64,000 bases of DNA, taken from contig NC_088357.1 of the NCBI RefSeq assembly GCF_036884655.1, positions 11,621,001 to 11,685,000 on the forward strand. Direction: 5' to 3'. Source of the DNA: Musa acuminata AAA Group. Lineage: Eukaryota > Streptophyta > Magnoliopsida > Zingiberales > Musaceae. The notes under the pieces are model-generated. The model made no database searches, was not told the DNA's origin, and saw nothing but the letters and a program-made list of their open reading frames with translations. Positions 14,124-27,387 of this stretch are shown piece by piece (position 1 is the first letter of the stretch; every line of letters starts with the position of its first letter). The translations under genes were made by a program, and so were the position numbers.

Positions 14124-14131
14124 TGGGCCCA
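14124..14131. promoter_or_regulatory. TGGGCCCA palindrome (site II-type element) upstream of NOP56
   Basis: TGGGCCCA contains the TGGGCC core bound by TCP factors in plant ribosomal and cell-cycle genes. It lies about 255 bp upstream of the NOP56 ATG and close to the telo-box, the pairing expected of a nucleolar housekeeping gene. Confidence 0.5.
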
Positions 14132-15819
14132 TCAAAACACTACTAAGGGGTACGAAGTCACCGCCGTTGGATTGGTAATCCAACATTTTGTACAGTATAT
14201 GTGAAGTATAAAAAAATACCATATTTGTGAGAATTAATATTGTTATCTTACGATAAATTGAATTAAGAAATCGAAATGGTTACCAAAAATGTTGCATGTA
14301 AAATTAATTTGACGTTATTTAATAATTTAGGCTTAATATTCAATTGCATAATGACGGGATTTTTTTTATCTTATTATTAACTATATTTCGGCATAACTTT
14401 TTAATATTACATTTCATGTATCAAATTATTCGGCGAATTATAGCTTAATTAAACCACTTCAAATCAGCGGTAAATAAGAAATTATTATAGTCTTCTGATC
14501 TAAAAGTAGATGTGGTTATTGAATATTTTTTATGTTAGTGTCTGATTATTCTTTTGTATTTGCTATTGTTATATAAAATAGTTCTATTGAAGCATGGATA
14601 TTACAATAAATCACATCTTATTGATGTCCCATTATTGCAAAATTATTTCTGCAATGGAAAAAATAACAACAAAATGATGAAAGAGAAGTGAAGTAAACAA
14701 TATTCTTAGTTTAATTAATAGTGTTTTAGTGATCAATTTGAGGGGTCTTATGCTTAATGCTTCATCTTTTTTTATTGGGGATTAGGACAAATGTTGCCAT
14801 TAAATTAGTTTCAAATTTCTTCTCCAAAACTTTAATTGTGATTTTTCATTCTTCTATATATTTTTGCTCCATTTGCAAAGGCAATGCTGACTATGATAGT
14901 GATGATAAAATCCATGATCCAATTTCCATGCCCAAACGAACAAAGGAGGAAATGAGGTGAAGTTCTTTGGTCTCATATGGATTTCCTTTTTTTGTTTTTC
15001 TATCATGAATATTTATTTGGCAATAGGGTTTAATGCAAATGGATTTAATCTTCTCAGATAATTGTTTCTATGGTGGCTTTTATTTTATTAAGTGATCAAA
15101 ATCAACATACACTTGAGTTTTCATGACATTAACTGTTGTTGTTGATGTTGTCATTTTAGATGGCATATCATGGTATGATATAGCTTGGCATAAAAATAAT
15201 ATGATATAGTTTTCTATGATCAATCATAATAATAGCTGAGATGGTGTGACATTGATGACATAATATGATTTACACACTTCAAGTATTCTTTCCTTGGCTT
15301 ATAACCCACATTACTGGAGTTTTGATAGCTAATAACCCCATAACACTTTGGTGGACTCAATATTGCATCTTAATACCCAATCAATGCCTTCAATGGTATC
15401 ACAATCTTTGTAATTGTCAATCTTGCTCAATAATCCGCCTGATTTAATTTAATAGCAATCAAAGCTTCTTATTTTGGCAACATGACTCAATCCAAGTTGG
15501 AATAGAAAATGGCAATATAACATTTTTTAATTGAATGGTATTGAAGAACATTTAGATTCATATTTATTATTTTTATTTAATACCCAGAAGACTTAATGCT
15601 AGTTTTGTGTAAGTTTAAACAATTATTTTTCTACTTATAATCATATTTTTAAGTTCTGTAATTTTATTATAAGTTTTGTTTCTCAATTCACATGATTTCA
15701 TTCGATATATTTTAGAAGATGTCAACTAAATTAGATAGTAAAAATTATGATAGATTATTAAAAAATTATTAGCTCGAATCCCACTTATTCCAATTTCATA
15801 TTTGTCACTTATCCCAAAA

Positions 15820-15850
<31 letters not shown>

Positions 15851-17570
15851 GTTGATATTTTTGGCCATGGATTGGATTAATTACTATTAAACTCTCTATC
15901 AATGGGAATGCATTATTCACATGTTGTAGCTATTCATATCTTTCTTGATATATAATCTTAGATTTGGAAATTTAGTTGGTGGTATATAGCCATTAAAATA
16001 AAAATCTTTCATATATAGTAAGTTTGATATAAATATCATAATTAGACAAGGGGAAATAGTAATACATAGGTTATGACTTGTTATTATTTAGACACATTTT
16101 CATGTATGGCAAAGGCCAATTGACCTATGTTAATTTAAAGTGTTATTATTCATATTCTCTATAGCCGAAAGAAAAAAAAGAAATTAATATTAACCCCAAC
16201 AAAGAAATTTATAATTCACTAAAAGAACTAACTTATTGGTATAACTCTACTCTTATTTCTCTGCTAAACTAAATAAATAAGTAAATTAATTAGTGAACTA
16301 ATACGAAATTAATAAAAATAAATCAAACAAAACCCTAACAATATTTTTATATATCGAAGAGAAACTCGGGAATGGATGAAATTAATAAGGATATTATTTA
16401 TGCTTATCATAGTCAATTGACGATAAGGTAAGTAAGAGGTATCAAACCTTTATTAATTGATAAGTGATCATCATACTAATATTTTTGTATAAATTTGTAG
16501 AATGATATTTGACTCTCGAACGAGTGAACTTAGTATACCATTAAAGAAATTATGACCTTGTAATTTTTTTTTAAAAAAAATATTTTTTTAATGTACATTA
16601 AATACATGCTAGACATTTATGTTAGAATTTTTTTTTGAAAAAAAAATACTATTTCACATAAATCTAACAAGATATAAATATAGAGCCGAGCACAAAACAT
16701 AATATAATTATTAGTTTACCTATGTGACATCAGATTTAAATATTCTTGCAAACTGTATCAATCAAATTAACAACTTTATTTTCCTCTCATGCACTTCAAA
16801 ATTTGAACATATTTATAATCTCTCACGTTTCATGTTTTCAGTCAATATTATATTTTTCTTCATAAAATTTTAATAATATAAAAAATTAAAATATTATATA
16901 TAAATTTAGTCAAATATATTATTATTAAATTTTTGATAAGAGATAATTTAATCGATCGATGATTCGTACGACTTGTAGGCTCGTGAAGAATTATCTGTCT
17001 TGGACGATGGACATTCTCAATTATAATGAATGATATAGATATAAAAAAATATATGGTCCATGAATGAAATTTTTTGAATCATCGATTAAATTGAATATTT
17101 AGTATGAGTTCGATATAAGATTGTGTGCTGAGCGACAGCCTTGTGATCGCAGGAGGATGCGTGCATGCATGCATGCATTCTGTGCCTGCTGTGTTCTTCT
17201 CGCTGGACTGCTAATAGCGATGGCTGTCAGAATGATGCAGTCCAGATTTGCCGATGCATGCGACAACGGATAAGCGAGGACGAAACAAGTTGCACGCGTG
17301 GGGGGTTGAGTGCAATGAAGCATCAATTTAACTTAGCTGAACCAATGGGCATCCTAGCCGTCGGATCGAGATCTAACGCTCATCACAGGTGGGGTCCCGC
17401 ACCACCAACGCAACACGTGGATTTTGCCGCCAAATGTATTCGAAGGTCTTGACCGGTACCGGTTAAGAGAATGGGACAGCAGACCTCCAGTCTTCGCTTC
17501 GCGAGGTATATGTGCTCTTCGAGACGGAGTGGGTGAGAGATGGTCAAGTGGGGTGAAGGAAATGCTTTAG
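14132..17570. other. AT-rich intergenic DNA
   Basis: No gene is recognised. The sequence is very AT-rich with homopolymer and TA runs (for example about 15,820-15,850). From about 17,100 to 17,570 the composition shifts towards GC with promoter-like sequence, including a CACGTG-type core near 17,414; this could be the old promoter of the SINA-like relic downstream. A GC-rich segment ending in a donor-like GAGGTAAGC near 17,670 might be an old leader exon. Confidence 0.4.
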
Positions 17571-20359
17571 CGGTTGGCATTGAGTTCATCGGAAGGGGAA
17601 GGGAAGATTGGCTTCGACGTCGTCGTCGTCGCTGTTCTTGATTTCGTCCTTCTTCTTTTTCTTTTAAGAGGTAAGCTCATGAGTTCAAAAGTCATGTTTT
17701 TTGGGGGCCAAAGTTGTGAGCTGTTAGGGTTTCGTGTTCGATTCCGAAGATTTCTCATGTTTCGTTGTTGATGTTGGAGCTTCTTTTGCAATTTCTCGAA
17801 GGAAACGTTTTGGATTTTGTGGGTTTTGATGCTTCATTTATCAAACTTAGTCTTTGTTCAAAGGACTTATTGTCGACGGAGCAGTAGTTGAGTTCGTAGG
17901 TACATGCTCATGTCCTGCTGTATGATCTTTTCCCCCCTTATTTATTGATTGGATCTGATGTCTGTTCTCTTTCTTTGATGTTTATAGCTTAAAGAAACGC
18001 CATTCCGTTTGCTTTCATGCTTCATTTTCAAGAAACCTAGGGGGACGTGGACCGTCTCCACGGTTGTACTACTCGATCACTTGCTTGCCGCTTTCCAGAT
18101 GCCTCATTTGATTCTTGTTGGAGTCTTCTAATTTGATGCTTGCCGTTTTCTTGCTGATCACTAGCTAATCATCAAAGTGGACATACGTTATTCTCAACAT
18201 ATAATTTGTTTTGTTTTGTTTTTTTTTTCTTTTGGATTCAAAATGTCATAGGTTTCTTTATCTGTAACAACAGAGGTGAGATGGACTCTTTTTCTGTAGC
18301 GATAAAAGTGAAATTAAGAGCTTGCTTTGTTTGCCAGCTTGGCTTTTCAAACACCCCCAAACGACCTAAAGGTGAAAAGGTTGTGTACAGATAAGAAGGT
18401 AGTTGAACAACTTCAATTAGTCGTTCTTATGTCTTCATTGAGGCATTCGGGTTGATTAGTGCATTATTGCACAAACAATGGGTCTCAGTTTTGAGTATAG
18501 CATTATGTATGCCATTTGATGTTACAGAAATTTCTTTCATTGTTTTAAAAAAAATAGTCGTTCTTATTGTCAAGCTGAATGAAGCAGATTGAGCATTCTA
18601 TTTTGAATATATGTTCTGTATGAATCAAATTTTACACTTTTGGTGTAGCATACTCTTGTATTGTTCTAATTGAATCATGAATGTCGTAGTTTTCTGGCAT
18701 TGCTAAGCTTCAGTTGAGTGAGAATTGTTTTGAATTTTGTGGTCGCTGCTTCTAAAGTGTGGGACCTGTATTGTGGTCATCAATTACTTTTGTCACATTC
18801 ATACTGTAGGGAGACTCTCTCACACTCTCAGATTAACTAGAGCATCAGACCGAGTTACTTGATCCTAATGTTCATGATGATTAAGTCATCTGTACATCTA
18901 TAAGATAAAAAAAATGTCATCTCTGTTCAGGAATGTGCTGGGATCAATGTCTAAGCTGACTCGTTTGTTTCCATGGTACATAAAGCAGTAGCAGAAAACA
19001 TAGATTAGTTTTACATATATGATTAACATATTAGAGATAACCTTGATTTTCATGTTTTATATAGCTCAGTTGGGGATGGTTGTATTGCTTGACTGGTATA
19101 TGTTTGTGTCCAAGATATTGGCTTAGAAATGGAATGCTTGCACTTGTACCATGAGTCAAGCTGGGCTACCCGTGTTGTGCCTACCAATCATGTCTAAACT
19201 TTTTGCAACTGATCCTTGGCGTGTAATCTAGATGGTCTGGTAGGCTGGTAGTACATGGGAAAACTTACTATTGTGTAAGTAACATGGGAGCCTGTGCTTG
19301 GCACATATTTGGTACTGAATGTCGAATATAAGCTTAGTGTAGCACATAGAAACAAACACAAGCTAGGTGAATTGTAGGTTTCAGATGAGAATAGTTGATA
19401 ATACCAAACATAGAGCAGGTTAATTGTAGATTTCAGATTAGTGAACAGCCAAGCTTTTTGGAGACCAATGAGGTACTACTAGAATTTGTACTAAATATTT
19501 GAAGATGTCTAGTATTGTGTGGTGATGGTTGCAGGAGTTGGGTTCACATGTATTTCAAGATGACTAATATCTTGATGAGGAAATATATAAAACACAGTCT
19601 AAATGAAAAGTTTCTTTAGATCTGGTCATTCGGGGCCGATATTGGTAGCACAATATCCTCAATTTTTGCCTCCTGAATCTGTCGGGATGGATTAACCTGA
19701 ATGAAAATCAATGGGATCCGATCGTTCTGGATGATCCTGACTATGTGACTACAATGACCTCTTAATTTGTCATCTACAATTCACACACCAACCTTTCAGT
19801 ATAACAACTCCAAGTTCTTGTTGCCATTGATGATGGTGGGTGGTGTCTTGGAGAAGAGATTTTTAGATAATGGGGAAATGAGTTGATTACAGTTATAATA
19901 ATATTTTGGTCTTTTTGCATTAAAGGTGACAAAAATTCCTGTAGACCTTGAGCATCGTGTCAATGATTTAAGTCATAGAAAGCCTGTGCATCACAACATA
20001 GGATTTATGCCTGACCCTCCATAGACTGCATTAGTGAGAACCTAATGTACTGGTCTCTGTTTTCCAAATTTGGAATTTTCTCTTCTTTACTTTACTTGAT
20101 CCAGGGGGTAAAATCTATATTTAAAAGGCATTATGTGAAATAACACATAATGGAACTCGTAATTGTATTTAAAAATTGTGAAATATTTTCTTGCTACTCT
20201 CTTTTATAGGCGTTTTTTATATGTGTTGATTTTGCTCATTTGTGTTCACACTCAGCATTCTTGTAAAAGACAAACTTGGCATTTGAGTTACAAGATGATA
20301 AAAATGATGTGACCTGGATTTTGTCCTATAATGCTATCTTCTTTTGTGGTTGTATGCAG
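17571..20359. other. Non-coding stretch upstream of the SINA-like relic
   Basis: No protein-coding segment could be identified. The expected first coding exon of a SINA-type gene (N-terminus and first RING cysteines) was looked for and not found, so it is either lost or too decayed to see by eye. Confidence 0.4.
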
Positions 20360-21785
20360 TGCTCAAATGGCCATACTCTATGTTCTGGATGCAAACCTTG
20401 AGTTCACAGTCGATGCCCCACTTGCAGGCATGAGCTAGGCAACATAAGGTGTCTTGCATTGGAGAAGGTTGCATCTTCTCTTGAACTGCCTTGCAAGTAC
20501 CAAACCTTTGGTTGTTTGGGTATATATCCATAGTACTGCAAACTAAAACATGAATCACAATGCACATTCAGACCCTACACTTGTCCATACGCTGGATCTG
20601 AGTGCACAGTTGCCGGTGACATTCCTTATGTGGTGACTCATCTAAAAGATGACACGAGGTTGAGAATGCAACCTGGATGCTGATGGTATTTATCCTTCTT
20701 TGATTATTTTTATATTACTGAAAAAGCTGTCAGCTTGTTTTGTCTACAATTCGTCTTGTTCTATGTTTTATTACTATTAGGAAATTGTTTGCTTGGTTAT
20801 GTTGGAAATGAATTAGCATTGCTGTATTCTCCTGTGGTGCTCATGGATTAGTGCGATGCCATCCTTTGAATTTTACGAAAAAGATTTTACAATAACATCT
20901 GCTCGATCCTTTTCGTGCTTTTGGGTTAATGGGCCATTTTTTAGATGTGTATGACGTAAAGTTCTTTAAATGTTCTTCTGATGTCTTGACTCTCTAGGAC
21001 TATTACATGCTCACTACTTCAGGTTGGTTTATGGTGGGGGCTGTACGAGCCAAGTTAACCTTTTATTTTGTCTTTCCTCCCCTTTTCACTTGAAGAACCT
21101 CCAACAAACTCCACCTTTCTCCTTGCCAGCATCTGTGCTTCTGCTTTCAGTACATTTGGCATTGTCATAAACTTGGAGCTTTGCTCTGCTTATGCCGATG
21201 CTGTTAGATGGTCAGGTTGTTTCTCATCATTATATTCTTATGGGTTCCATTGTATGTAAGTTTTCTGCATCTAACCACAAGATCTGAATTGCATATTACC
21301 ATTTTCTAAGGTTGCCCGGTGTTTTATGAAATCAGCTTATTACATTTTTACTTGTCATTATTTAAAAGCTAATTGGATGTGTATATGGGATCGCTCGTCT
21401 ATATGCATTTCTCTATCTAATCTAGTAAAAGATTGGAGATAATTGTCTTCTTGGTTATCTATAGCATATGTTTGTTCTGACTGTTCTGTATCTATTGTTT
21501 ATATAACCCACTTGTGATGGGCTGAAAGAAACAGTATGGTGTTTTGTTTAGGTTTTCAGTTGCTTTGGACAGTACTTCTGCCTTCACGTTGTGGCATTTC
21601 AGCTAGGTATGGCACTGGGGGATGATAATGAAGCTAAATGCTACAGCTATGGCCTCGAGGTTGGAGGTTAAGGAAGATAACATAACAAGGAGTTCCCCGA
21701 AGTATAAGAGACAGTCATTGGAAGGTGAGAGACGGTTACGATGGACTCATTATCCAGCTTGAAATATGGCTCTTTTTTCCTCTTT
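20360..21785 (+). pseudogene. SINA/SINAT-type RING E3 ubiquitin ligase pseudogene
   Basis: Two exon relics of a SEVEN IN ABSENTIA-like ubiquitin ligase. The first (20360-20685, after acceptor TATGCAG) reads CSNGHTLCSGCKP, a stop, then VHSRCPTCRHELGNIRCLAL, with SIAH-type zinc finger segments such as CPYAGSECTVAGDIPYVVTH. The second (from 21552) reads VFSCFGQYFCLHVVAFQLGM and GDDNEAKCYSYGLEVGG, the family's substrate-binding domain, and is recognisable to about 21,785 after a frame change. Defects: in-frame stops in the first exon, a deletion after HLKDD that removes about 25 residues before VENATWML and shifts the frame, loss of about ten residues after QLGMA, and further stops. The start of the gene is missing. 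Introns are kept, so it derives from a genomic copy rather than an mRNA. Confidence 0.85.
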
Positions 21786-22342
21786 GCTCACTTCATGGGC
21801 TGGAGTACTGAGTACCTCCCTAGTCTTTGGATGATTATGATTTTGTAGGTGTCATTATGCGTTATTAGAAGCAAATCCCTTTGCTCCATTGATGCTCAAA
21901 CTTGTTTAAAATGTACTAGCACATCTTTGAGGCTATAAATGCTATATGCTAGACAAGCAAATCTTCATGTCCAATGCATAATTCTATATATTTCACTTCC
22001 CTCTTCTGTTTCCTTTTTCCCTTAGCTGTAACTTATTTTATGGTTAAATATCCAATCACGAAACTCTGTAAATAATTCACAGAACTTGAAATGTCATTTT
22101 TCATTTTAGATATCTCACAATGGTCATACTCTCAAGGATAGATTTTGGAATTTCGTTGTGGTAATGTCTTTTATTAACGTATGTTTGTAATGTTATATTC
22201 ATCCTTGACATGTATGTATTTCTTATAAAATAAGATTCACCACATATACCACTCATTAATAACCATGCCAAGACTTAGGTTGACCCTTTTTAATTGTGAT
22301 ATACTTTGGCTAGTTTGAATTCAAAGTAACTAAATTTTTAAC

Positions 22343-22561
22343 ATTCTTTTCAGATAACACAATTTCAGAGGATATTAATGGCAGCTAGAGTTTCAACCAA
22401 CAGTTCAATGACAGAGAACTTGGGAGTAAGATCCTGAAATATGAAGGAGTCTGAATTAAAAATAATTAAATTCTTGATATTCTTTTCAGATAACATAATT
22501 TTAAAGGATATTAATGGCAGCTAGAGTTTCAATCAACAGTTCAATGACAAAGAACTCAGAC
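22343..22561 (+). repeat. 136-bp direct duplication
   Basis: Two near-identical segments begin at 22343 and 22479. Both contain ATTCTTTTCAGATAACA, then GATATTAATGGCAGCTAGAG and TTCAATGACA. They differ at only a few bases over about 85 bp. No coding meaning is recognised. Confidence 0.8.
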
Positions 22562-25500
22562 TAGATTTTGACAATTTATTGTAAGTTTAAATCTCTGTCT
22601 TTATCATTTATCTTTTTTTATAAAAAAAAATTCCTTGTATTTTTATTTAAAATATAGTAATAAATAAATAAATAAAATTCAGCAATGGTTTAAGTGATTG
22701 GGAGAGTTAAATGGCAAAAATACTAACATCATAAACAATTACATGCATAAAAAAGGGACAAAAGCAACCAAATATAGTGGATTTGCCTCACTTTCTGAGA
22801 GATTTTCTATTTCCATATGATACATTCAATTTGGAAAAAAAATGGAGAAAAAAGAGAAATAAATTTCATTTGGCTGTGCAAATAAGTTTATTTTTCTCGA
22901 ATGCGGAAAATGGGAAGCTAAGTCGAAAATAAAAAATGTCACCAACTTGGCTTGAGTAAATTAAATATTGAAAATTAATAGGATCTAAATTTAAATAAAA
23001 TTGACCACTCCGGATTAATAGATTATTACAATTGATTTTTAAAAAAATTATCGATTTGAGCATACTTTGTACACATCCAAAAATATAAAAAATAACAATC
23101 ACAAAGATTAGTCCAACTAATTGTTTGATTTATTGGAAGAAAAGAACTAATTCTTCATTCATTAATTTTTTGTCCAACTCATTCTTATAAAACCATACCA
23201 TCATAATGTTTCATTGATATATATTAACCAACATTCATTGATTCATCGGATTTTTCTATGTTCAACTCATTCTTCAGATTTATGAGTTCTTTTCTTCCAT
23301 AGTAATAGCAATAATATATCAAAAACTATGTTAATCTTATTACAGAAACAACAAATATTATTTTTTTTAGCACTCTGTACCAAAAAAAATATTATGAAAA
23401 ATAAAAAGATATGATTATGTAACGTCTTTTGCATAGAGAAGAAATCTCTAATGCTATTAGAGTGGAAAACATGATCATAATAATTAATCGGTTTGACTTT
23501 TATTTAGGTTCATAAAGCGATAACCAAATTGCTCATTATGTGAAAATAATTACTAAATAAGAAAGTTAGATCATCATCTACTGAGTTGACTCAAATCAAT
23601 ATCCACAATCTCCATAAACCAAATCTTTCCAAAAACCCTAAAAATTTGTAAATCATACCGTCGTTAAATTTAACAGTTCTTTTCTTCAAACAAAAAAAAA
23701 GACAAAATATTGATAAAGCAAACTATCCATCAACTCTTTCGGAAAGAAACTCATGATTAGTTTAAAGTTAAAACAATAAATCCCTAACATCATTTTGTAA
23801 TGGCTAAGAAGCCAGCAACTGTTATAAGTGAACGTTCAAAATAGTCTGTGTTGATGAGATGCTCTTGCAGTATGCATATAAATACAAAACAACATTATAA
23901 ACATTTTTGTTGCCGTCCTAAAAAAAGAAGAAAAAAAAATTCAATGCTTTTTCACAACTTCTTGGATTCATTAATTTTTCTCATAGTGGACACTAAAGTT
24001 GGGGCAAGAAATCATCACACTTTGGAACTTTAAGTCAAGTCATGTGCCCACCAAATTGCACAAGTGGAATCAACTCATTAGGTCGGTCATATATATGCTT
24101 GCCCAAGCATGTATGAAAAATAGTAGCACAATAACATACTATTTCATGCAAAAAAAAAAATAGTCTAAAATTATGTAATATTTATATAAAAAAGTGACAA
24201 TATAATTGTTTATAAAATATCAAGTGCGTCAACAAAGTACGTAGAATCTTCAGTCTCGTCTTTGTTTTAGACTACTTAGTCTTATCCAATTTTCTCCTTA
24301 AAACATGCTAAAGAGCATATGTGGTCCACATTCAACTTGTTATACATTATGTAGATATAGGCACAACATGTCATGAGAATTAATGGGTTACCATTTTTCT
24401 TTTATATATATATATATATATTTCAATATTTAAATGTATCTATATATTTAGAAAGGCTAATTATTTTGCTCATTTAAGCTAAAATTCAAACTAGTGTAAT
24501 TAATTATTTATGTAATTGAACTTGATTTGAGTATCTATCAAATTCATCGGAAACTAATTAAAGGGGTATTCAGACTAATATTTATTTATCATACTTCTAA
24601 GCTTGATTTGAAGTACCAAAAATGTTTTGAAAAATCTAAGCTACAACCAATAGTAAAATCATGCTAAATTAATCATACATTTCAAAGAGAATGTGCATTT
24701 GGTTCTTGTGCAGTCCTTCTCCTGGTACAACACTGAGGTGCATGGCATTGGAAATGTGGACAGCAGGTGGAGGCCATTTGAACCATCAGCTGGACACTTT
24801 GATCTGAAGAGGAGATGATATCTCCTCCCAACCCTAATGGCTTTTGCAGCTCGACTTGCGTCAAAGCCTAGTGAGGCAGAAGGAGATGAAGTGTTTCCAA
24901 TCCAAAATGATATGGGCAAAGACTAGGTTTGGTGCAGTGTCCTCCTCATAGGCTTGTGAACCCCATGCAATTGCCATTAATAATGAGTCCGTCTTGTCCC
25001 CCACCGTACACCATTGCCTTGAGGACCCCTGACAAATATATATGCAAGAAAAGGTTAGTGCTACAGTGTCTGGAACACTGGGAGCAGCAGCCATTCTCGA
25101 TTTTGCTGGTAAATGATTGTCGAACTGCTTGAAAAAAAGGGAGGGGCTCCCTCTCCTTATCCTTATTTGCAATTTAATGTCTCAGCTGTGCCCTGTTACT
25201 GTGTCTGTTGCACTGTGATTGGCTGTATGGGGGACAGCTCCTTGTGCTTCAATAGTAGCAACCCGTACGCTGATAGCTTGCCAAATTTAGATTCTTGCAC
25301 AAATAAAAAAGAAAAGGTTCACAATAAACTAAAAGTTAAAAATTAAAAGAGAGAGAGAGAGAAGAAGATCTTAATGTCCATCAATATGAGTTTTAGTCAT
25401 GAGATGATTGTTGTTTCTATCTGCATTCTCAAACTATGGGTTTCTCTATTCTACCATTAAACTATCTTTGTCTTAATGCACTTCTTACCTTTTTTTCCAA

Positions 25501-26589
25501 ATAAAAAGTTTAAGAGTTTAAAAAATATGTTAGTGATTGTTGGAAAAGTTTTACAGTAACACTTGCAGATTCTGAATATTCTCTTTTTAACTCCTCTATT
25601 CTAATCTGACATCAATTGTAATGTCATCTTTCAAATTCTTTTCATGCATATTTGATATTGAGGTTGAAGAAGGTTAATGCGTCCAGCCATACTCTTACAA
25701 ATAAAAAGGATTATTTAACCTTAATCACTCATTTCAGAAAAGATTAAACTTGCTGGAAAAAATATCGTGGACAAAAGTCACATTCTAGTTAGTTCAGATA
25801 GCCATTCTTCATTCATTTTAGTGTACTCTGGTGAGTTGAGTGCACAGCTGTTAAGCAATGGACAATGCATCTGTTGATCATATAGTAATGATTTAATGGC
25901 TAAAAGCAATTATAGGAATCATAATACAGATAGTTTCACTTTCATCCCCAACTGATTCCAGTGATTGGTGTTGATGAAGAATATTAAATTTATAGGACTA
26001 ATATATTAGGTTTGATTTCTAAGAGAAGAGGAGGAAAAAGACATACGAACGTATAATTATTCTCATTCAATCTAAAATATAATATCTTCTTGTTTTCTTT
26101 CATAATCTCATTATTTTAAAATTCTAACTAATACTTAGTTTATTTTCTTGACTATCTGTAATTTCATAAGTACAGTGAGATTGACACTACTTCAATAAAA
26201 GTAAAAGTGAACCTACTTTATACACTAAAATATAAAAAAATTCAGGTATAATCATTATTTTACTTCATGTTGATGATTTAGAGTTTACAAGAAAGCAATA
26301 CAAAAATGTCCTTCTATTTGATTCCTTATTGTGATTGTCTTATCAGTAAGATCTTTTTTTTTTTTTTTTTTTTCTTTCTGAGTAAATAATTTGTCCAATT
26401 CATAGATCGAATTTGAATGGTCTGAATAATCTAATTATTATTATTTTAATATTTTAAAATTTGGTTCATTTTTTAAGTTTCTTTGTTATTCGTTTTAGAA
26501 CTAGAACTGTTCGTTTTAGAACTAGAACTATTCATGTAATAGTTAAAAAAATGATACGGTGAATAAATATGAAATAAGTGAGTGACATG
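22562..26589. other. Intergenic DNA
   Basis: AT-rich, with a 20-base T run near 26,357 and a GA microsatellite near 25,350. Apart from the short relic at 24,714-24,926 no gene is recognised. Confidence 0.4.
24714..24926 (+). pseudogene. Unidentified coding relic
   Basis: After an acceptor-like CTTGTGCAG a 71-codon frame reads SFSWYNTEVHGIGNVDSRWR and FEPSAGHFDLKRR, then one stop (TGA), then LMAFAARLASKPSEAEGDE to a final TAG. The amino-acid composition and locally higher GC suggest the last exon of a real gene with one nonsense change. I do not recognise the family. Chance cannot be ruled out. Confidence 0.3.
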
Positions 26590-27267
26590 GGAATGATAAA
26601 ACATTTTCTTGGCATCAAGATATATCAACCGGAAAATAATATATTTATTTAAAAAAAATATGTGGATAAGATTCTCATGAAGCTTAATACGTTGAACATC
26701 ATCATGTTACAACTCCATTACTTACTAGTAAGTAAAAAAATAAAGAAAGAAGATTGATGAACTTTTTATGGAAATTTGATTGGTAATTTGTTATACCTCA
26801 CAGCTACAAGCTAGATATTATATTTACTGTAAGTATGATTTTTAGATTCATGAATAATCCTAGTCAAATTCATTTTGGAGCTAAAATTTCAAGCAAGAAG
26901 ACCTGAAGATAATCGGATTTTATGATAGTGATTAGGTAGATATACAATTGGATTTTTTTCTTTTGTGCAAGTGTATTTTCTTGGAGCTTAAACATCTATG
27001 GCTACTTTTCAAGCAATTTGATTGAGAAGAATTCTTGAAGATCTTGAAGAAAAGCAAATTAAAGAAACAAAGATCTTTTGTGATAATAAACCACAATCAC
27101 ACCAAACATTTTGCACTCAAGCATCACTTCGGAGAAGGTAAAATTCAAGTGAAATATTGTAACTCCATCTAAGTAGTAAACATCTTCACTAGGGCAGTAT
27201 CAAGCGATAAGTTGGAGTATTTTAGAGACACTATGGGTGTTATTGAACAACACATTAAGGGGAAGAA
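26590..27267 (+). mobile_element. Decayed Ty1-copia relic: RT end, RNase H and polypurine tract
   Basis: Broken frames on the plus strand match the end of a copia polyprotein. MKHFLGIKIYQ is the RT tail motif. IPHSYKLDIIFTVSMIFRFM with NPSQIHFGA follows as the RT/RNase H junction. FCASVFSWS and TKHFALKHHFGEGKIQVKYC are in RNase H, and AVSSDKLEYFRDTMGV is the usual C-terminus. Many stops and frame changes interrupt it. A purine tract AAGGGGAAGAA follows at about 27257-27267, directly before a TG-starting LTR. Nothing of gag, protease or integrase is seen upstream. Confidence 0.8.
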
Positions 27268-27352
27268 ATGTTGATATTAATATGTGATATTTTAAGAAAT
27301 ATGAGGGGCAGTTTAGAAAATAAACTACTATAATGTGTTGTTAGATTATACA

Positions 27353-27386
<34 letters not shown>

Positions 27387-27387
27387 T
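27268..27387 (+). repeat. Start of the 3' LTR of the decayed copia relic (truncated)
   Basis: The sequence after the polypurine tract starts TGTTGATATTAATATG, as expected for an LTR. It runs about 90 bp into a TA/CATA microsatellite (about 27,350-27,390), after which chaperonin sequence begins, so the LTR is cut short. Confidence 0.55.

Noticed and set aside
14757..14960. 67-codon plus-strand frame ending ADYDSDDKIHDPISMPKRTK
   Set aside because: The acidic/basic tail looks mildly protein-like, but there is no recognised family or splice context and the rest of the frame is AT-rich chance translation.
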